Made by a program: the position numbers and the translations under genes
Shown here: piece by piece, positions 48,577 through 56,979 of the stretch
Numbering within the stretch: the first letter of the stretch is position 1
Layout of the letters: each line of letters starts with the position of its first letter
Origin: Cytobacillus citreus
GTDB lineage: Bacteria > Bacillota > Bacilli > Bacillales > Cytobacillaceae
Assembly: GCF_018343665.1 (NCBI RefSeq)
Contig: NZ_JAGYPM010000003.1
Span: forward strand, 339,497 to 403,496
Length of the DNA stretch: 64,000 nucleotides
Direction: 5' to 3'
Notes under the pieces: generated by a model
Told to the model about the DNA's origin: nothing
Databases searched by the model: none
What the model saw: only the letters and a program-made list of their open reading frames with translations

Positions 48577-49068
48577 TTAGTTTGTTTTACTAGCTTGTTT
48601 AAATTCATCTCTATCCCATTGTCTTTGTTGAGCTTTCGAAAAGTTTTTAATAACAATTAATTTCCAAGAATCATACTGCTCTTCTAATGTAAAAAGAAAT
48701 GATTTATCCTTTGATTGATCTAATCCATTTTGAATATGTTCTGGAACCATTCCAAACTCTTCTCTGTATGAGTTGGCTAGATATTCATTATTTAGAATAA
48801 TTTCTCCATGGCTACTAATAAAGTGTTCAAAGTGGTTATTAACTTCATTAACCAAAGCATTAATCAAAAATTTCTCTCTAACATTTTCTTCTTTTATTAA
48901 ATATTCAATTCGACTCTTTAATTCATCAGTTGAATTTATAGAAATACTATCTTTTTTACCTAAAAGGAATGCAAGATTAAATAATAACCCTTTAAACTCC
49001 TTATCTGTTTGTTCAGAAATAGTTTTCAATTCTTCAAGTGATTGAATAAATGTATTTAATCTATTCAT
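48577..49068 (-). CDS. Helical phage protein of unknown function
   Basis: 163-residue, mostly alpha-helical, charged protein with no recognised motif. Its ATG is preceded by GGAGGGATAG. It is followed by a strong terminator, so it forms its own transcription unit between the toxin-like gene and the packaging module. Confidence 0.55.
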   Translation of the reverse strand: MNRLNTFIQSLEELKTISEQTDKEFKGLLFNLAFLLGKKDSISINSTDELKSRIEYLIKEENVREKFLINALVNEVNNHFEHFISSHGEIILNNEYLANSYREEFGMVPEHIQNGLDQSKDKSFLFTLEEQYDSWKLIVIKNFSKAQQRQWDRDEFKQASKTN

Positions 49069-49416
49069 CTCTATCCCTCCTTCCCGCCAAATTACCTACT
49101 AATTCGACTTTAAGAAGGAAACATCCTGCAATTTTCCTATAATATTGTAATTTCCTGTGAGTTTTTCTATCTACAATATAAAATTAGGGTAGGGAAGTAG
49201 CATATTTTTCCCACACAACGAAAAAGACCTCCAACACTAGGGAAGGAAGTCCAAATTAGAAATAATTATTAAAATGTAAAAGTCCTTAGATAATACTAAG
49301 GACTTAGTCCAAATTGGACTTTAATGTAGTGGTTGCTATGTAACTATTACGTCTCAATTACTTAAAGTAAAAGGACAGCGTATGTTTTAACTATCTTTAT
49401 AATAGTACTCATTTGA
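49069..49416. other. Intergenic region with terminator and palindromes
   Basis: 348 bases without a gene. A perfect 10-bp stem (AAGTCCTTAG/CTAAGGACTT, 49280-49305) with T-run on the minus strand ends the upstream MazF-like gene. Next to it is a second palindrome (AGTCCAAATTGGACT, 49306-49320), and a third partial copy of GTCCAAATT occurs at 49250. The promoter of the leftward genes must lie to the left of these, but no convincing sigma-A boxes are seen. Confidence 0.55.
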
Positions 49417-50160
49417 TTAAATGTCAACGGTTTTATTACCATTTATTATCTTTTCTTGTTCAATTAATTTTGTTATTAACTCCTCATTTTGTTTGCTCAA
49501 CGAGTCTATCTGTTCTTGTAGCAATTTGTTTGCATAAGGTGAATGAGATTTTATTAATGCCATCTCTAACTCTTCCATTATAGGAGTGTTTGCCAACGAG
49601 CCAATAATACCTTTTCTAGTAATTCTATTTTTTGAAACTGATTTTATTTGATGCACTTGAATATATGAGTCATTTTCAAGTTGCGGATAATCCTTTTTGT
49701 AAACAGGAATAAAAGTTTTCTTTATATTAGTGGGTACTTTATCTAAGTTAATACTATTTTGAGATGTCAATGGAACAACCACAACCATAGAAGTGTAGTC
49801 TGCAATAACAATGCCAGTATGGGTAAGTGAAAATTCTCTTCCTATATTCGTTACACCGAAATCAATACTTAACATTTTTCCTCTGCTGAAAGTCTGATTA
49901 AAATGAAATTCAGATCCATCATCTTTGTTATACTTTCTAATCAGATGAGTTTTATAGCCAAAAGTTCCATAATCCTTTAGTGTTCCTTGCCATAATATTG
50001 ACTTAATTGCTTGTTCAACTGTAATATTTTCATACCATTTTTTAGTTACAAATGAACTATTGGCAATTTCTTTCTTTAAATCGTTGTTTGATAGGGCTTT
50101 ATCATTTAATATCCGTTTGTTTTTGAGTAATGAAAGAACTTTACCTATATTTACATTCAT
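49417..50160 (-). CDS. PemK/MazF-like toxin-fold protein with N- and C-terminal extensions
   Basis: 247-residue protein. Residues 95-190 show the PemK/MazF beta-barrel pattern (GRGKML-like opening, REFSLTHTGIVIADY, SMVVVVPLTSQ, SYIQVHQIKSVSKNRI). An N-terminal helical extension (1-90) and a C-terminal coiled coil (205-240, QEQIDSLSKQNEELITKLIEQE) are unusual for MazF. No small antitoxin gene directly precedes it. It may be a phage host-interference or abortive-infection RNase; activity is unproven. Confidence 0.65.
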   Translation of the reverse strand: MNVNIGKVLSLLKNKRILNDKALSNNDLKKEIANSSFVTKKWYENITVEQAIKSILWQGTLKDYGTFGYKTHLIRKYNKDDGSEFHFNQTFSRGKMLSIDFGVTNIGREFSLTHTGIVIADYTSMVVVVPLTSQNSINLDKVPTNIKKTFIPVYKKDYPQLENDSYIQVHQIKSVSKNRITRKGIIGSLANTPIMEELEMALIKSHSPYANKLLQEQIDSLSKQNEELITKLIEQEKIINGNKTVDI

Positions 50161-50373
50161 CCTAACACCTCCAATCTTCCCTATATTATACCATATTTCG
50201 ATAGGTTAATAGGAGAAAAGTTGGAGAAAGTGAAAATGAGTTTTAGGTCTTCACTCCGACTTACAAGTGAGTAATATTCTCTATTTTACTTTTCCGTTAC
50301 TCTCGGGAAAGAGCCCTAAAGGCTAAATATTATTGGAACAATTTCTCATACCTTTGATTTGCTCAAATTATTA

Positions 50374-50406
50374 TAGGGACACCCTCCTTTTAGTTGGATG
50401 TCCCTA
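50374..50406. other. Stem-loop upstream of the toxin-like gene
   Basis: A perfect 8-bp stem (TAGGGACA/TGTCCCTA) with a 17-base loop, just past the 50443 gene. Without a clean T-run it is a possible weak terminator. Confidence 0.5.
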
Positions 50407-50442
50407 GTTGCCCTTACGGCTCAGTAATCACAAAGGATATGT

Positions 50443-50826
50443 TTAATCGATGTTACTATCAATAGTATATTTTTCTTTTAAAACAAAATGTATAAACATA
50501 ATTCTAACAGCTAACATAAACTTTTTCTTTTCGTTTAAAGATTCTGGGTTCCTCAAGTACTCTTCCAACTCTTTTGTATCTATTTTACCAAAGGAAGCCA
50601 ACGTCTCGTAACTAATTCCTAAATTTCTATGCAATAAATCAATAATATCACATACTCTTTGAGTTTCATCGATATCATCCATACGTGCTAATAAGGTACT
50701 AATATCGATTGGATGATATAAATCACTTGAATCATTAGTACAAATAATCTTTTTTATTAATTTATCTGACATTTTGTATTTAAATTTCAATTTCTCTATA
50801 TTATCTTCTAATTTAATTTCTTCCAT
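50443..50826 (-). CDS. Putative HTH-type phage regulator
   Basis: 127-residue helical protein. The segment DLLHRNLGISYETLASFGKIDTKELEEYLRNPESLNEKKKFMLAVRIMFI has the helix spacing of an XRE-like helix-turn-helix. It is divergent from the secreted protein gene at 51092 and might control it. ATTCCTCCT-type ribosome site upstream. Family not recognised with certainty. Confidence 0.5.
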   Translation of the reverse strand: MEEIKLEDNIEKLKFKYKMSDKLIKKIICTNDSSDLYHPIDISTLLARMDDIDETQRVCDIIDLLHRNLGISYETLASFGKIDTKELEEYLRNPESLNEKKKFMLAVRIMFIHFVLKEKYTIDSNID

Positions 50827-51021
50827 ATCTACTATTCCTCCTTGGTATTTATAGGTTTAACTATACAAAATCAAAAAAATAAAGTAAATCAAAGAAATTT
50901 TTGAAATATACGGAAAACAACCTATAATTTAGATACTAGGTTATCTCATATTGAAAATTTGTCTATTTATCAACAAATCTAACTTTTATAGTTAATGAAT
51001 TACATAAATAGAAAATATTAC

Positions 51022-51050
51022 TTGACTATCACAACTACAAAGATGATACT
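51022..51050 (+). promoter_or_regulatory. Promoter of the small secreted protein gene
   Basis: TTGACT and GATACT, 17 bases apart, in strongly AT-rich DNA about 40 bp upstream of the gene starting at 51092. Good sigma-A match. Confidence 0.65.
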
Positions 51051-51091
51051 AAAATAGTATTTAAAAATAGTAAAAAGGAGATTGATAAACG

Positions 51092-51571
51092 ATGCGTATT
51101 TTAAAAAGTATGGTATTGTTCTTTACCCTAGGACTTCTGTTAGTCTTAACTCCAAATTTTGCTAACGCTGAGCAGGGTGATACTATACCTGAAGGTAACC
51201 AAGAATCTATACGAATACCAATTGTAGAGCCAGAGGATTCATCTGAAGATTCTTTACAAAAATTTTCAGCTGCTAGTACTAATAACATTGGGTATGTAGA
51301 TGTATGGGTAACTAATAACCCTAAGAAAATTAATTGGGAAGTAGTTGTATATGCTCCGTATAAAGGTAATGGATTTACCGGCCATTTTAGTATCACAAAT
51401 CTAAGTACAGGCCTCAGCCATGGTAGTTACGATATTACAGGCATGAAAGGTAGTATAAGTCCACCGATTTATAGAGGCAAATATGGTGGTAGACTTTCTG
51501 GGGTTCTTCTTTATAACGGTGTTACAACTGGTGTTACATTATCATCTCCATACCTAGTCTGGACTATTTAG
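51092..51571 (+). CDS. Small secreted protein of unknown function (phage cargo)
   Basis: 159-residue protein with a classical signal peptide (MRILKSM, hydrophobic core, ANA cleavage near 26). An acidic stretch (27-55) and a beta-rich C-terminal domain (about 65-159, Gly/Thr/Ser-rich) follow. It is a single rightward gene with its own sigma-A promoter inside an otherwise leftward phage genome, which is the pattern of lysogenic-conversion cargo. AAGGAG lies before the ATG. No family recognised. Confidence 0.65.
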   Translation: MRILKSMVLFFTLGLLLVLTPNFANAEQGDTIPEGNQESIRIPIVEPEDSSEDSLQKFSAASTNNIGYVDVWVTNNPKKINWEVVVYAPYKGNGFTGHFSITNLSTGLSHGSYDITGMKGSISPPIYRGKYGGRLSGVLLYNGVTTGVTLSSPYLVWTI

Positions 51572-51762
51572 TAATAAAAAAGGATATTAATAAATTCAAA
51601 TTCCAACGTTAGCAATAATTACAAGAATCACTTACTAAGTTGACGGTTTCTTGATTTATATAAGATAAGGAATTTACAACCAATTAATAATAGATTATAA
51701 TATTCCTTGAAAGGGAACTTTATAAGCTTCCCCTTCAAGTATTGGTTAGAGTATTATCGGTT

Positions 51763-51801
51763 CCTTCTTCTAGTCCTTGTCCGACTTGGAGAAGGTTTTT
51801 T
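51763..51801 (+). terminator. Terminator facing the HNH gene
   Basis: CCTTCT pairs with AGAAGG around a folded loop, followed by six Ts on the plus strand. It lies between the secreted gene and the convergent HNH gene, whose stop codon it overlaps. Confidence 0.6.
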
Positions 51802-52411
51802 ATTTTGCTTCACCAACTTGTAGATGCTTCCAACTTTTTCTATTAACGATATTCCAGATACTTCTATAACCTTGTCCAAATGCTTCAGCAGTCATATGTA
51901 TAAATTCACTTATCTTATTATCCTCATCAGACTTCCATTTCTGCAATTGCTCTAAAATTTCACAAACTTCTGCTTCTGTTAATCTCTTACCTTTTCCCAT
52001 TTTTAAGCGTGTACTTTCGTGGTATTGCCCTTTTCTATCACATAATTCTAAGTTATGTATTCCATTCACATGTTTTAAATGTGATTTAATGTGATCTACT
52101 TCAATTCCACCTCGCTTAAACATTTCCAATGGAATTCCAGAATGAGAAGCCATAATTGGACGATGAACTCCAAAACTTCGCTTATGTCCCTTATCATCAA
52201 TAAGTGAACAATAAATATAGCCATTACTATTTGGGTTCAAATTCAAAAACCTGTTACTTTTCTTTGACCATATTCTTCCATTAATTGTATCAGCTAAATA
52301 GTTACTAAAACCAATATTACTTGGAATTGGCGTTAAAATTACTTCTTCTCCCATATCTAACATCTCCCTATAAAAATAATAAAAATCCAAGGAAATTTCT
52401 CCTTGACTCAT
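51800..52411 (-). CDS. HNH homing-type endonuclease
   Basis: 203-residue protein. An N-terminal NUMOD-like beta region (about 28-80) is followed by GVHRPIMASH, EVDHIKSHLKHVNGIHNLELCDRKGQY (HNH core, about 112-138) and a C-terminal helix-turn-helix region resembling an intron-encoded nuclease repeat. Such genes are selfish homing nucleases. It lies beside a non-coding, strongly folding segment and the polymerase-like gene. No intron or intein boundaries are visible. Confidence 0.75.
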   Translation of the reverse strand: MSQGEISLDFYYFYREMLDMGEEVILTPIPSNIGFSNYLADTINGRIWSKKSNRFLNLNPNSNGYIYCSLIDDKGHKRSFGVHRPIMASHSGIPLEMFKRGGIEVDHIKSHLKHVNGIHNLELCDRKGQYHESTRLKMGKGKRLTEAEVCEILEQLQKWKSDEDNKISEFIHMTAEAFGQGYRSIWNIVNRKSWKHLQVGEAK

Positions 52412-52616
52412 AAATCCGTTTTATGTATAATGTAAATTAAGGATAATTATGCAAATCTTCATAAAAACAAAAAAACGAATACCCTTCTACGTTCCTGTTT
52501 TTTCAATCTCCATTTTCAAATCCATCTCACCCCAAATAATAATCAATTCGAATAAAGCGTAATCCGCCACATCACAGACTGGTTGCATGATAACCCTATC
52601 GCATGAGTTTATTTAG
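52412..52616. other. Non-coding stretch upstream of the HNH gene
   Basis: 205 AT-rich bases without an ORF. A small palindrome GATA-ACCC-TATC (52591-52602) sits inside a repeated GCATG, possibly part of the structured segment that follows. No promoter is assigned. Confidence 0.35.
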
Positions 52617-52716
52617 TTGTAATGGAGATTATTGCAATCTCTATAAATAATTCAGCCCAATCGATACTGGGGAGAAATCAGCACATCTCAAACTGAATTA
52701 TTTATACAAATTACAA
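52617..52716. ncRNA. Candidate structured RNA A (nested multibranch fold)
   Basis: A 7-bp outer helix (52617-52623/52710-52716) encloses a hairpin (52625-52630/52636-52641) and a perfect 13-bp helix (52643-52655/52693-52705). That helix itself encloses two hairpins (52656-52659/52668-52671 and 52672-52675/5286-89, the latter at 52686-52689). Five nested or adjacent helices in 100 bases with few unpaired joints is far from chance expectation in AT-rich DNA. Strand and function are unknown; a replication or recombination cruciform is an alternative. Confidence 0.5.
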
Positions 52717-52724
52717 TAAATTTC

Positions 52725-52753
52725 TTGCACTTGTAAATCACATGTGTTAATAT
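52725..52753 (+). promoter_or_regulatory. Putative promoter reading into structured segment B
   Basis: TTGCAC and TAATAT with a 17-base spacer, between the two structured segments. No protein gene follows on the plus strand. Confidence 0.5.
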
Positions 52754-52798
52754 TTTGATAAGTATGTGTATGTTTGTTAAAAAATAAATGAAAAAGCA

Positions 52799-52874
52799 GA
52801 GAGGGAAAGTCACCTACTTTGCCTGATACATTCGGTGCTGCGACAATTGCTAGCTTCGCATTCCAGTCCCTCTT
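52799..52874. ncRNA. Candidate structured RNA B (three-way-junction-like)
   Basis: A closing helix (GAGAGGGA/TCCCTCTT, 52799-52806 with 52867-52874) encloses a hairpin (AAAGT/ACTTT, 52806-52820) and a second hairpin (TGCGA/TCGCA, 52839-52860) with a 12-base loop. It is GC-richer than its flanks. A tRNA was considered and rejected because loop sizes do not fit. A promoter on the plus strand lies about 45 bases upstream. It could equally be a 3' element of the polymerase-like transcript on the minus strand. Confidence 0.45.
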
Positions 52875-52906
52875 CCATTAGGAGATAGCTTATACACTAT
52901 TAAAAA

Positions 52907-52942
52907 ACGCTAGAACCCTTGTAAGTAAAGGACTCTAGCGTT
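52907..52942 (-). terminator. Terminator of the polymerase-like gene
   Basis: A stem of about 14 bp with one bulge (AACGCTAGAGTCC-type arm with GGGTTCTAGCGTT) followed by six Ts on the minus strand, 12 bases past the stop. Confidence 0.85.
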
Positions 52943-52953
52943 CTACTAAAATA

Positions 52954-55569
52954 TTAACCGTGACTTTTTCTAAAACAACTTAGGAATGTTTCTCTGTGTG
53001 CTTGATATAGGCAATTTAACAGGTTCAATTTAATTGAAGCATACTTTTTATCATCAATATCCTTGAGAATACTGTACATTGTATCAGGTTTAATTTTAAG
53101 TTTACCAATTTTATTTAGGTAAAACCTCATAGTATCTGATAACATCATGTTCTTTTCCTTCTTAGCATAGTTTTTTGAATGAATGGATTCTAATGCTTTT
53201 GTTAATTCAGCAATTAACTCCCTCACTTTTTCTCTTTGCTTTCGATTTGCTTTATTAATATCCACCTTATTTAAAAACTTCCCAATATTCCACGTTTTAA
53301 CTTCATTTGCATCAGGTAAATTACTTAAAATGTCATACATGAAATCCATTGGAGTATTGAAATGAGTAAATTCTACATTCTCTTTTTTATCAATATACTG
53401 AAAGAAATTAGGCTTTTTACCTTCAAATTCATCATTAATTATTTCACCGATATATTTTTGAATTTTCCTTAACTCACTGCCAATCTTAATTTTATAACTT
53501 CTTTTAGCATTATCAATGGAACACATGCTTAGAATTGTAAGAATATCAGTTTGCTTGTAAATATCCTCTCTTAGTTCTCCATCATTGTAATAATGCCAAT
53601 ACAGTGAGTTGCAAAGCTGCCCCTGATTCACTATACTACCAATTTCAGTGGTCGATCTTCCTAGAGTGTGATCCAGTTTGGCCGCACTATGATTTGATAA
53701 TGTATAGGCTGTTTTATCAGCTTCTAAATCCATTACACAAATGTTGTATTTCCCATAACAATTGTTGGCTAGTCCTAGAAGCTTATCATCGAAAAATACA
53801 GCAACAGCATCCGAGTCCATATCTGCCCCAGACAACCGATTCATTACATTTTCTTTAACTGTATTGAATACAATTACATTTGGAGATAAGTTAAAATATT
53901 TCTCAATTTCTGCATTGTATGTATTTTTACCAATCCAAATATTTGATGCTGAAGTGTGAGGGTTCCGACAAATTGTAAACTCTTTCTCGAATCCTTCTTT
54001 ACCGAATAATGTTGTATATACTTCATTACCTTTAAGCACTTCTACACCATCGATTGTTAAATCGTCATTAAGTTTGTCAATTGCATGATACAGATATTGG
54101 ACTGGGCAACTAAATAATGTTGCGTAATCTCCGAATGTTCTCACATGACCCCTTTTAATATCCTTCACATAGTTGCTAATGGTGTTAGTTCTAAACTTTT
54201 TAAATGCACTGTTATGTATAATTTCTTTGTCCAATTCATAAAGCTCAATGAACATCTTATCGGATGAAAAGAAATCGATTCTATTATCCTTGGATTCTTC
54301 TTCCTCATCATCTTCAATCTGATCTTTATCATTCAGCTTCGATTTAACATGCTCAATGAATTTATCAGGGTTATTTTTTAAGTCCATGATATAATCCACT
54401 TCAAATTGTGTTAACTCTTTAATATCCTCTGGTGATTTAACCTCAAAACTATTTACCATCTGATACGATAGCCTTTGTAACGGCATATTGTTAACTTCAC
54501 CTTTGCGGTTTGATTTATCATGTTTACAAACACCCCAAATATTTCCGGCATCAATGACAACTTGCTTCCAATGTTCCCACATTCTAGCTTGCCATAACTG
54601 CTCATGATCCTTCTCGTTCTCACCTTCCTGTTTGAATAGGTAACTAAACTTGAGTAATTTGATACAAGATTGGTTTAGAATCATCTTCACGTCTTTCAGA
54701 TAAACATCTTTGTTGAAGACGTCCTTAACAGTCCAAGATTCATAATCAATACCATGCTTTTCAGCATATTCACGGAAAAACAATTGTAAATTTGTAGAGA
54801 AACAAGCTACCTTTGTGAAATGGTTACGTAACAATAGCATTGATTGACCTTCATCATAAAATTCACTACTTAGCAATCCCTCACCATCAAAAATACTGTT
54901 TTCAATTTCATGATTTTCAGTAGGAACGCTATCAACCTTTTCAACTACTTTATTATTAACAGTCTCTGGTACTACTTTAATAACATTAACTACTTCTGAC
55001 TCTTTCCAACGTGAGAATACTTCATCTACGACAAGAATCGAATTAGGATCAATTACTTTCACATTTTCAATACTAGAAGTGACCAATGATTGATATGCGG
55101 AAAGTGATGCCAGGTCAACTGATTCACCTTCTTCAAACGGTAAAAACATTCTACTCCACTCGATCATATCATCATACAGACTATCCTTGATAAAGAGGCA
55201 CTGACCTTTACGACTCTTGCTGCTTGATCTCTTGTACATTTTGTAAACATCCTCAGTAATCTCACCTGTTTTCTTATCTACACGTGTGATTGTGAATCCA
55301 TCCTCATATAATTCATGTCGTAATTTTTCCTTGCTTACACTTTTCAAATTATCAGGTAAATTTCCTAAAAGTCGCTTCCTGCTATACTTGTAAGAATATT
55401 CCTTCTTGATCTTCTCAATTTGACTTAATTTTTCCTTATCAGACCATTCATCCCTATTATCCCAATATTCCTGCGTAAGTTTATTTACTTTCTTACTAAC
55501 ATCATCCAACTGTTTTGTGTACAATTTTTTATATTGCTCAGAACTTTTAACCACATTATCAAACTTCAC
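52954..55569 (-). CDS. YonO-like DNA-directed RNA polymerase homologue (large fragment; gene interrupted by IS)
   Basis: 871-residue remaining frame of a single-chain, double-psi-beta-barrel RNA polymerase-like protein. Key signs: GADMDSDAVAV (Asp583, 585 and 587), the place of the metal-binding DxDxD of RNA polymerase beta-prime, YonO and eukaryotic RNA-dependent polymerases; before it CRNPHTSASNIWI and VIVFNTVKENVMNRLSG, like the RNAP pre-catalytic segment; and FDGEGLLS (about 227-234), like the first-barrel motif of RdRP-type enzymes. The frame is open upstream to an IS at 55641. Joining 56980-57145 gives 949 residues. The GTG at 55569 has no ribosome site. In phage SPbeta, YonO is a phage RNA polymerase; a late-transcription role here is inferred. 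Confidence 0.72.
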   Translation of the reverse strand: MKFDNVVKSSEQYKKLYTKQLDDVSKKVNKLTQEYWDNRDEWSDKEKLSQIEKIKKEYSYKYSRKRLLGNLPDNLKSVSKEKLRHELYEDGFTITRVDKKTGEITEDVYKMYKRSSSKSRKGQCLFIKDSLYDDMIEWSRMFLPFEEGESVDLASLSAYQSLVTSSIENVKVIDPNSILVVDEVFSRWKESEVVNVIKVVPETVNNKVVEKVDSVPTENHEIENSIFDGEGLLSSEFYDEGQSMLLLRNHFTKVACFSTNLQLFFREYAEKHGIDYESWTVKDVFNKDVYLKDVKMILNQSCIKLLKFSYLFKQEGENEKDHEQLWQARMWEHWKQVVIDAGNIWGVCKHDKSNRKGEVNNMPLQRLSYQMVNSFEVKSPEDIKELTQFEVDYIMDLKNNPDKFIEHVKSKLNDKDQIEDDEEEESKDNRIDFFSSDKMFIELYELDKEIIHNSAFKKFRTNTISNYVKDIKRGHVRTFGDYATLFSCPVQYLYHAIDKLNDDLTIDGVEVLKGNEVYTTLFGKEGFEKEFTICRNPHTSASNIWIGKNTYNAEIEKYFNLSPNVIVFNTVKENVMNRLSGADMDSDAVAVFFDDKLLGLANNCYGKYNICVMDLEADKTAYTLSNHSAAKLDHTLGRSTTEIGSIVNQGQLCNSLYWHYYNDGELREDIYKQTDILTILSMCSIDNAKRSYKIKIGSELRKIQKYIGEIINDEFEGKKPNFFQYIDKKENVEFTHFNTPMDFMYDILSNLPDANEVKTWNIGKFLNKVDINKANRKQREKVRELIAELTKALESIHSKNYAKKEKNMMLSDTMRFYLNKIGKLKIKPDTMYSILKDIDDKKYASIKLNLLNCLYQAHRETFLSCFRKSHG

Positions 55570-55637
55570 ATTGATGACATCACGAGATAGTAGTTTATTT
55601 GGACTTCTATTTGATTTAAATGTGGAAAATTTAGGAT

Positions 55638-55640
55638 GAT
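55638..55640. repeat. Target-site duplication (GAT), left copy
   Basis: GAT precedes the IS left end and recurs at 56980-56982 after its right end. Removing the IS and one copy restores the polymerase-like reading frame. Confidence 0.85.
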
Positions 55641-55707
55641 TGATGCTAGACTAAAAAGTAGACACAGATTGTTATAATAAAATAAACAACAATAATGGGG
55701 TGTCTAC

Positions 55708-56001
55708 ATGACCAAAGGTACTGGTAAACGTTATGATGAAACATTCAAAAAAGAAACAGTGAAGTATATTCTTGAGAACAATAAACCAGTCGCACAAGTG
55801 GCTAGAGAAACTGGAATCAATATAAATACTTTACATGGATGGGTCAAGAAATATGGTGAACAGCCCGAGGTAAAGGCTGTACAAACATTTTCATCTCCAG
55901 AAGCCGAACTAAAAGCATTACAAAAACAATTGCGTGATCTGGAGGAGGAAAACGAAATTTTAAAAAAGGCGATGCACTACTTCGCGAAAAGCCCTCGGTA
56001 A
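55708..56001 (+). CDS. IS3-family transposase OrfA
   Basis: 97-residue helix-turn-helix protein (KRYDETFKKETVKYILENNK, VAQVARETGININTLHGWVKKYG) with a C-terminal leucine-zipper-like stretch (ALQKQLRDLEEENEILKKAM). It binds the IS ends and helps regulate transposition. Near its end A AAA AAG (55962-55968) is the classic -1 frameshift site for making OrfAB. Confidence 0.93.
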   Translation: MTKGTGKRYDETFKKETVKYILENNKPVAQVARETGININTLHGWVKKYGEQPEVKAVQTFSSPEAELKALQKQLRDLEEENEILKKAMHYFAKSPR

Positions 56002-56039
56002 AGTATGATTTTATTCATCATCATCACTCCCAATACCGA

Positions 56040-56867
56040 GTGGAGAAGATGTGCAAAGTCCTGGGAGTTTCTAAAAGCGGCTATTTCAAATGGATAAAAC
56101 GACCAAAGAGTAGCCGACAGAAAAAGCATGAGGAACTGTCTCAACAGGTCTTGAAAACTCACATTGAATTCAAGCAACGCTATGGAAGCATAAAAATTAC
56201 AAAAATGCTAAACAAGCGAGGAATAAAAGTAAGCCAGCGTACAGTTTCACGCATCATGACAAAGAATAATTGGAAATCTTGCACAACCAAAAAATATAAA
56301 GCTACGACCAATTCCAAGCACCATCATCCAATAAGTGAAAATGTGTTAAATAGACAATTTAAGGCGGACAAGCCCAACCAGTCGTGGGTTACAGATATTA
56401 CGTACATCCCGACAAATGAGGGGTGGCTTTATTTGGCAAGTGTCATGGATTTGTATTCCCGCAAAATTGTCGGATGGTCTATGGATAAAACGATGACAAA
56501 GGAGCTAGTGATGAATGCTTTAAAAATGGCGTACCATCGCCAGAAGCCTGGTAATGGGCTTATTCATCACTCCGATCGTGGCGTCCAGTATGCATCAACT
56601 GAATATCAGAAACTATTAAAACAATATCAGATGATTGGCAGCATGAGCCGCAAAGGAAACTGTTACGACAACGCTTGTATCGAGTCCTTTCACGGTATTC
56701 TTAAACGTGAACTCGTTTATCAAACAAGATACAGAACAAGAAATGAAGCCAGAAAATCGATCTTTGAATATATCGAATTCTTCTATAATTCAAAGCGAAT
56801 TCATTCAACTCTTGACTATCACACACCTAATGAATTCGAGAAAATGTATGTTCAAACAGTGGCATAA
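56040..56867 (+). CDS. IS3-family transposase OrfB (DDE domain)
   Basis: 275 residues from a GTG at 56040; the frame is open back to the slip site at 55962, so the real product is an OrfAB fusion of about 360 residues. The N-terminal HTH-21 region (QKKHEELSQQVLKTHIEFKQRYG) precedes the retroviral-type core with SWVTDITYI (first Asp), LIHHSDRGVQYAS (second Asp) and CIESFHGILKREL (Glu). All catalytic residues are present. Confidence 0.93.
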   Translation: MEKMCKVLGVSKSGYFKWIKRPKSSRQKKHEELSQQVLKTHIEFKQRYGSIKITKMLNKRGIKVSQRTVSRIMTKNNWKSCTTKKYKATTNSKHHHPISENVLNRQFKADKPNQSWVTDITYIPTNEGWLYLASVMDLYSRKIVGWSMDKTMTKELVMNALKMAYHRQKPGNGLIHHSDRGVQYASTEYQKLLKQYQMIGSMSRKGNCYDNACIESFHGILKRELVYQTRYRTRNEARKSIFEYIEFFYNSKRIHSTLDYHTPNEFEKMYVQTVA

Positions 56868-56979
56868 AATTTTCCTGCATAAAAAAGTTTAAAAATGGTT
56901 TTCTTTTAAACTTTTTTGTGCAGGCCACCAAGCGATAGCGCGGTAGAAAATCTGTGTCTATTTTCTTGACATAGTATCA

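Larger units (their letters stand above)
55641..56979 (+). mobile_element. IS3-family insertion sequence, complete (1339 bp)
   Basis: Terminal inverted repeats of about 30 bp start TGAT(G/A)CTA and share AGACACAGATT at their inner ends. It is flanked by a 3-bp GAT duplication. Two overlapping transposase frames with an A6G slip site are intact, including the DDE residues, so the element may still be active. It splits the polymerase-like gene after codon 54. Confidence 0.92.

Noticed and set aside
51061..51396. Minus-strand 111-codon frame opposite the secreted protein
   Set aside because: Shadow frame; the plus-strand gene has promoter, ribosome site and signal peptide.
52799..52874. tRNA gene (7-bp acceptor-like helix closing a 76-base unit)
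   Set aside because: The last arm has a 12-base loop instead of seven, no anticodon arm of five pairs can be drawn, and T-loop bases are missing.
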